This document shows, piece by piece, positions 61,950 to 64,000 of a stretch of 64,000 nucleotides of DNA. This DNA comes from Sapria himalayana (lineage: Eukaryota > Streptophyta > Magnoliopsida > Malpighiales > Rafflesiaceae): NCBI GenBank assembly GCA_029783825.1, contig JAREIK010010172.1, positions 1 to 64,000 on the forward strand. The letters run 5' to 3'. Position 1 is the first letter of the stretch, and every line of letters starts with the position of its first letter. The notes below the pieces were generated by a model. That model was not told the origin of the DNA, ran no database searches, and was given only the letters and a program-made list of their open reading frames with translations. The position numbers and the translations under genes are program-made.

Positions 61950-62400
61950 TTTTGTGTGATGAAGTTTGTTGTTTATTGAATAAGCATCACAATAATGTTA
62001 CTATAGTTGAAACTCTCTCCACACAAAAGAATCACATATTCAAACTATATTTGATTGTAACAATTTACACTTAAAGCTATGGCTATGTAAAGTATTATGA
62101 ATTTGGTATTATAATAAGAAAATATCTCTCAGAAGCTCAATGACAAAGTGATGGTTATGTCTAGGGCCATGAATTTGGTATTACAGAAAATCATCATCAT
62201 AATCTTAATAACAAAGTTGTGGCCATGATCTGTTCCATGACTATGATGTAACATCTTGACCCAGCACCATGGCTTTAAAATTAAATAAAGAAGAGCGAAC
62301 CCATGAATCCATAACTTTCTCTTGATAGGTTTCCACTATAAATACTAATACTAGAAAACTTTCAAATAGTATCGTAGTTCTCTTTTGACACCATGACGTG
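61950..62400 (+). repeat. Dispersed repeat copy with CATGAC blocks, partial
   Basis: ATGAATTTGGTATTA occurs twice about 72 bases apart (62098, 62170), with GTGGCCATGATCTGTTCCAT and CAGCACCATGGCTTT blocks nearby, as in the 54.8- and 57.4-kb copies. It is followed by CCCTAAATCTAC and, 240 bp later, a coding remnant. Confidence 0.5.
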
Positions 62401-62639
62401 TAAACCCTAAATCTACTAATTTCTTTGGTTCAATGTGGAATAGAAAAAATCATTGAAGAAAATGGGTGGAGAAATGAGCCATAAGAAAAATGAGAATAGA
62501 AAAATGCCTAGTCTTGCAAAAATCTCACCTAAAGATGTGGTGCCCAAAGAAATTTTCATGATAGAATAGGGGTAGTGATGGATATAATTCATGCTCTCCA
62601 AGAAAAGTTTTGTTAGAGAAATGATTCAAAAGATTCATC

Positions 62640-63260
62640 TATTCATTCTAGCAAATCAGAGAGACTAGGGATTGATTGTTATTTTGTACATAGAGATTGG
62701 AAGAATGCTTCTTGTGTAAAAGAATTATATGCTAATTTGGAGGATATATAAGGTAAAATATGTTATGTTAAAGGTATTTTGGTATGCTTTGATTGAGAGA
62801 TTATACATGAATTGCTTTGATTCTAAGGAGTTAAAGATAGCATGACTTTCAAATCCCTCTGACAACAACTCAATTTTCTAGAAATCACTAACTTGTTGAT
62901 ATATAGAAAGTGAAAATGGATGGTAACTTAGAAGAGTACATATAGATATTTGATGTGTGAAGAACTCAATGAGATAAATAAAATATTCTTGTATTTAATA
63001 TGCTCATTTTTATTACCGATGCTTCATGTCTCAATGATCACCTAGGATAGAGTAATCTTACTTTATGTCATCCTAGTTGGTTTACTTGGTTATAATTTCG
63101 AAGTTGTGAAGATTCTTGAGAAATTAATTCTTAGTTTTCTTGAGGGTTAATTCTCTGCCAAATTGATGAAATTTATCTAAGAATATCCTTCTGACATTGT
63201 TAGGAATTAAATAGGGAATTGAAAGAGATAGAAAGGGAAAAAAGCTAATTCTTAAAATGG
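62640..63260 (+). mobile_element. Remnant of a Ty3-associated plant transposon protein
   Basis: Plus-strand traces: SERLGIDCYFVHRDWKNASC and VKELYANLEDI (62655-62750), KGILVCFD (near 62772), then EELNEINKIFLYLICSFLLP, MLHVSMIT*DRVILLYVILV and FEVVKILEKLI (62955-63130). The order (a W before V-EFYANL, then an F/L-rich LPT-H--VT-ER-LLLYAI segment and I-EEIL) matches the conserved region found in plant proteins annotated as putative plant transposon protein (often linked with Ty3 elements). Stops and frameshifts are frequent. The assignment rests on motif order recalled from the family. Confidence 0.5.
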
Positions 63261-64000
63261 AAGAATTGATAGAAATTTGAGAAGATGAACCATTCTTCAT
63301 TGAAGTAGGCATAGGAATGATGGAAGAAAGAAAGAGAAGACAAGAAAAAGAAGAACCTCATGTGGAGCATTTGTCGAATAGACAAAGTAAAGTACTTGGT
63401 GATGTTTATCACTTTTGGGAGAGCATCTAATTGAATGCTAGAGATAGGGATGAATGGTTGAAAAAAGAAGTCTAGTCCCTTAGTCAAGCTTTAGTGAATG
63501 TTGACGAAAAGTAAGATGCATTGTAGGAGGTACATCCCTAAAAAAAGAAATTCTATATATTGTAGTGTATCCCAAGAAAAGTTTGAAGACAAAATCTAAA
63601 AGCTTTTGAAAATAACATGAAGCAAATAGAGATTGGGATTAGAAGAAGTGCATAGTTTTGTGGAGCCCTCTATAATTCTATGGCAATGGAGTGGAGGAAT
63701 ATTATGGCACGTAGAGATGCATAAATTGGAGATGAAATGTATTTTTGAAAGATCCATTGGGTTGAAGAATTGGGAAAAAGCAAAAAAAAAAAAACTTGAG
63801 GCATTTTTTATGCTTTGGGATTTTTAGGATGCTCATTGAATTCCATTGGAGAAGACAATATGTGTTGTTCAACCTTCTTGTGAAGATGTTGCATTAGTTA
63901 GCTAAAGATAGAGATGCAGAGAGTCCATCCACTTTGAGACCATCATTTGAGCACTACATTATTGTTTTTCATTTTAAAGAGTTTGATCCAAAACAAAAAT
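63240..64000 (+). pseudogene. Charged coiled-coil-like coding trace, continues past edge?
   Basis: Plus-strand reading EERKRRQEKEEPHVEHLSNR and VLGDVYHFWESI, then RDRDEWLKKEV and SQALVNVDEK, is highly charged and helical, typical of the C-terminal part of such plant transposon proteins. Farther right, WRNIMARRDA and IGDEMYF continue in another frame. Several stops are present. It may be the tail of the preceding remnant. The right part reaches the window edge. Confidence 0.35.

Overview
The window looks like nuclear DNA from a land plant, most likely a flowering plant. It is strongly AT-rich, dominated by simple-sequence arrays and decayed LTR retrotransposons, and holds one convincing intact gene, a plant-type PLS/E-class pentatricopeptide repeat (PPR) protein on the minus strand at about 48.5-50.2 kb. 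The species cannot be told from the sequence alone. I found no rRNA, convincing tRNA, CRISPR array, bacterial-style operon or organelle insertion.

Layout. 1-3.27 kb: degenerate (GATA/GACA)n array running off the left edge. 3.3-7.0 kb: minus-strand Ty1/copia remnant (LTR-like tail plus integrase, RT and RNase H traces). 7.3-7.6 kb: compound CA/TA microsatellite. 7.6-14.1 kb: fragments of copia gag and RT (plus strand) and of Ty3 gag (minus strand), the last broken by a GC-rich MITE-like element. 14.1-20.03 kb: 5.9-kb array on an 8-bp unit (ATATGAAY, then ATATAAAC). 20.04-21.9 kb: minus-strand Ty3/gypsy Athila-like gag-protease remnant. 22.4-25.5 kb: a second GC-rich element, a reverse copy of a larger repeat family, and a copia integrase remnant. 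25.66-36.4 kb: 10.7-kb array of (ATATAAAT)n, then ATATAGAC/ATATAAAC variants, with a GATATATC-rich island at 35.2-35.4 kb. 36.4-48 kb: another GC-rich element, a long copia gag-to-RT remnant (39.7-42.4 kb), a degraded unidentified coding trace, two related GC-rich elements (43.2 and 45.75 kb), and between them a 227-bp near-perfect hairpin. 48-50.7 kb: PPR gene between two minisatellites. 50.8-64 kb: a MITE with terminal inverted repeats, a GC-rich LTR-like or promoter-like block (53.2-54.66 kb), and several copies of a family carrying ~57-bp degenerate repeats, the last followed by a Ty3-associated coding remnant.

How it fits together. Apart from the PPR gene, everything reads as transposon debris and expanding tandem repeats. 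Both large 8-bp arrays abut truncated retrotransposon remnants. The many long frames translating to MFIYSYIH-like or YLSIYLSI-like repeats are artefacts: the repeat units contain no stop codon when read on the minus strand. I see no convincing previously undescribed biological system. The best leads are the long hairpin at 44.64-44.87 kb, the 8-bp-register arrays with internal ~2-kb duplication and strand flips, the GC-rich TAGAGGTGT-ended MITE family, the 53.4-kb GC island with phase-locked 41-bp repeats, and the PPR gene whose 5' end lies on a minisatellite.
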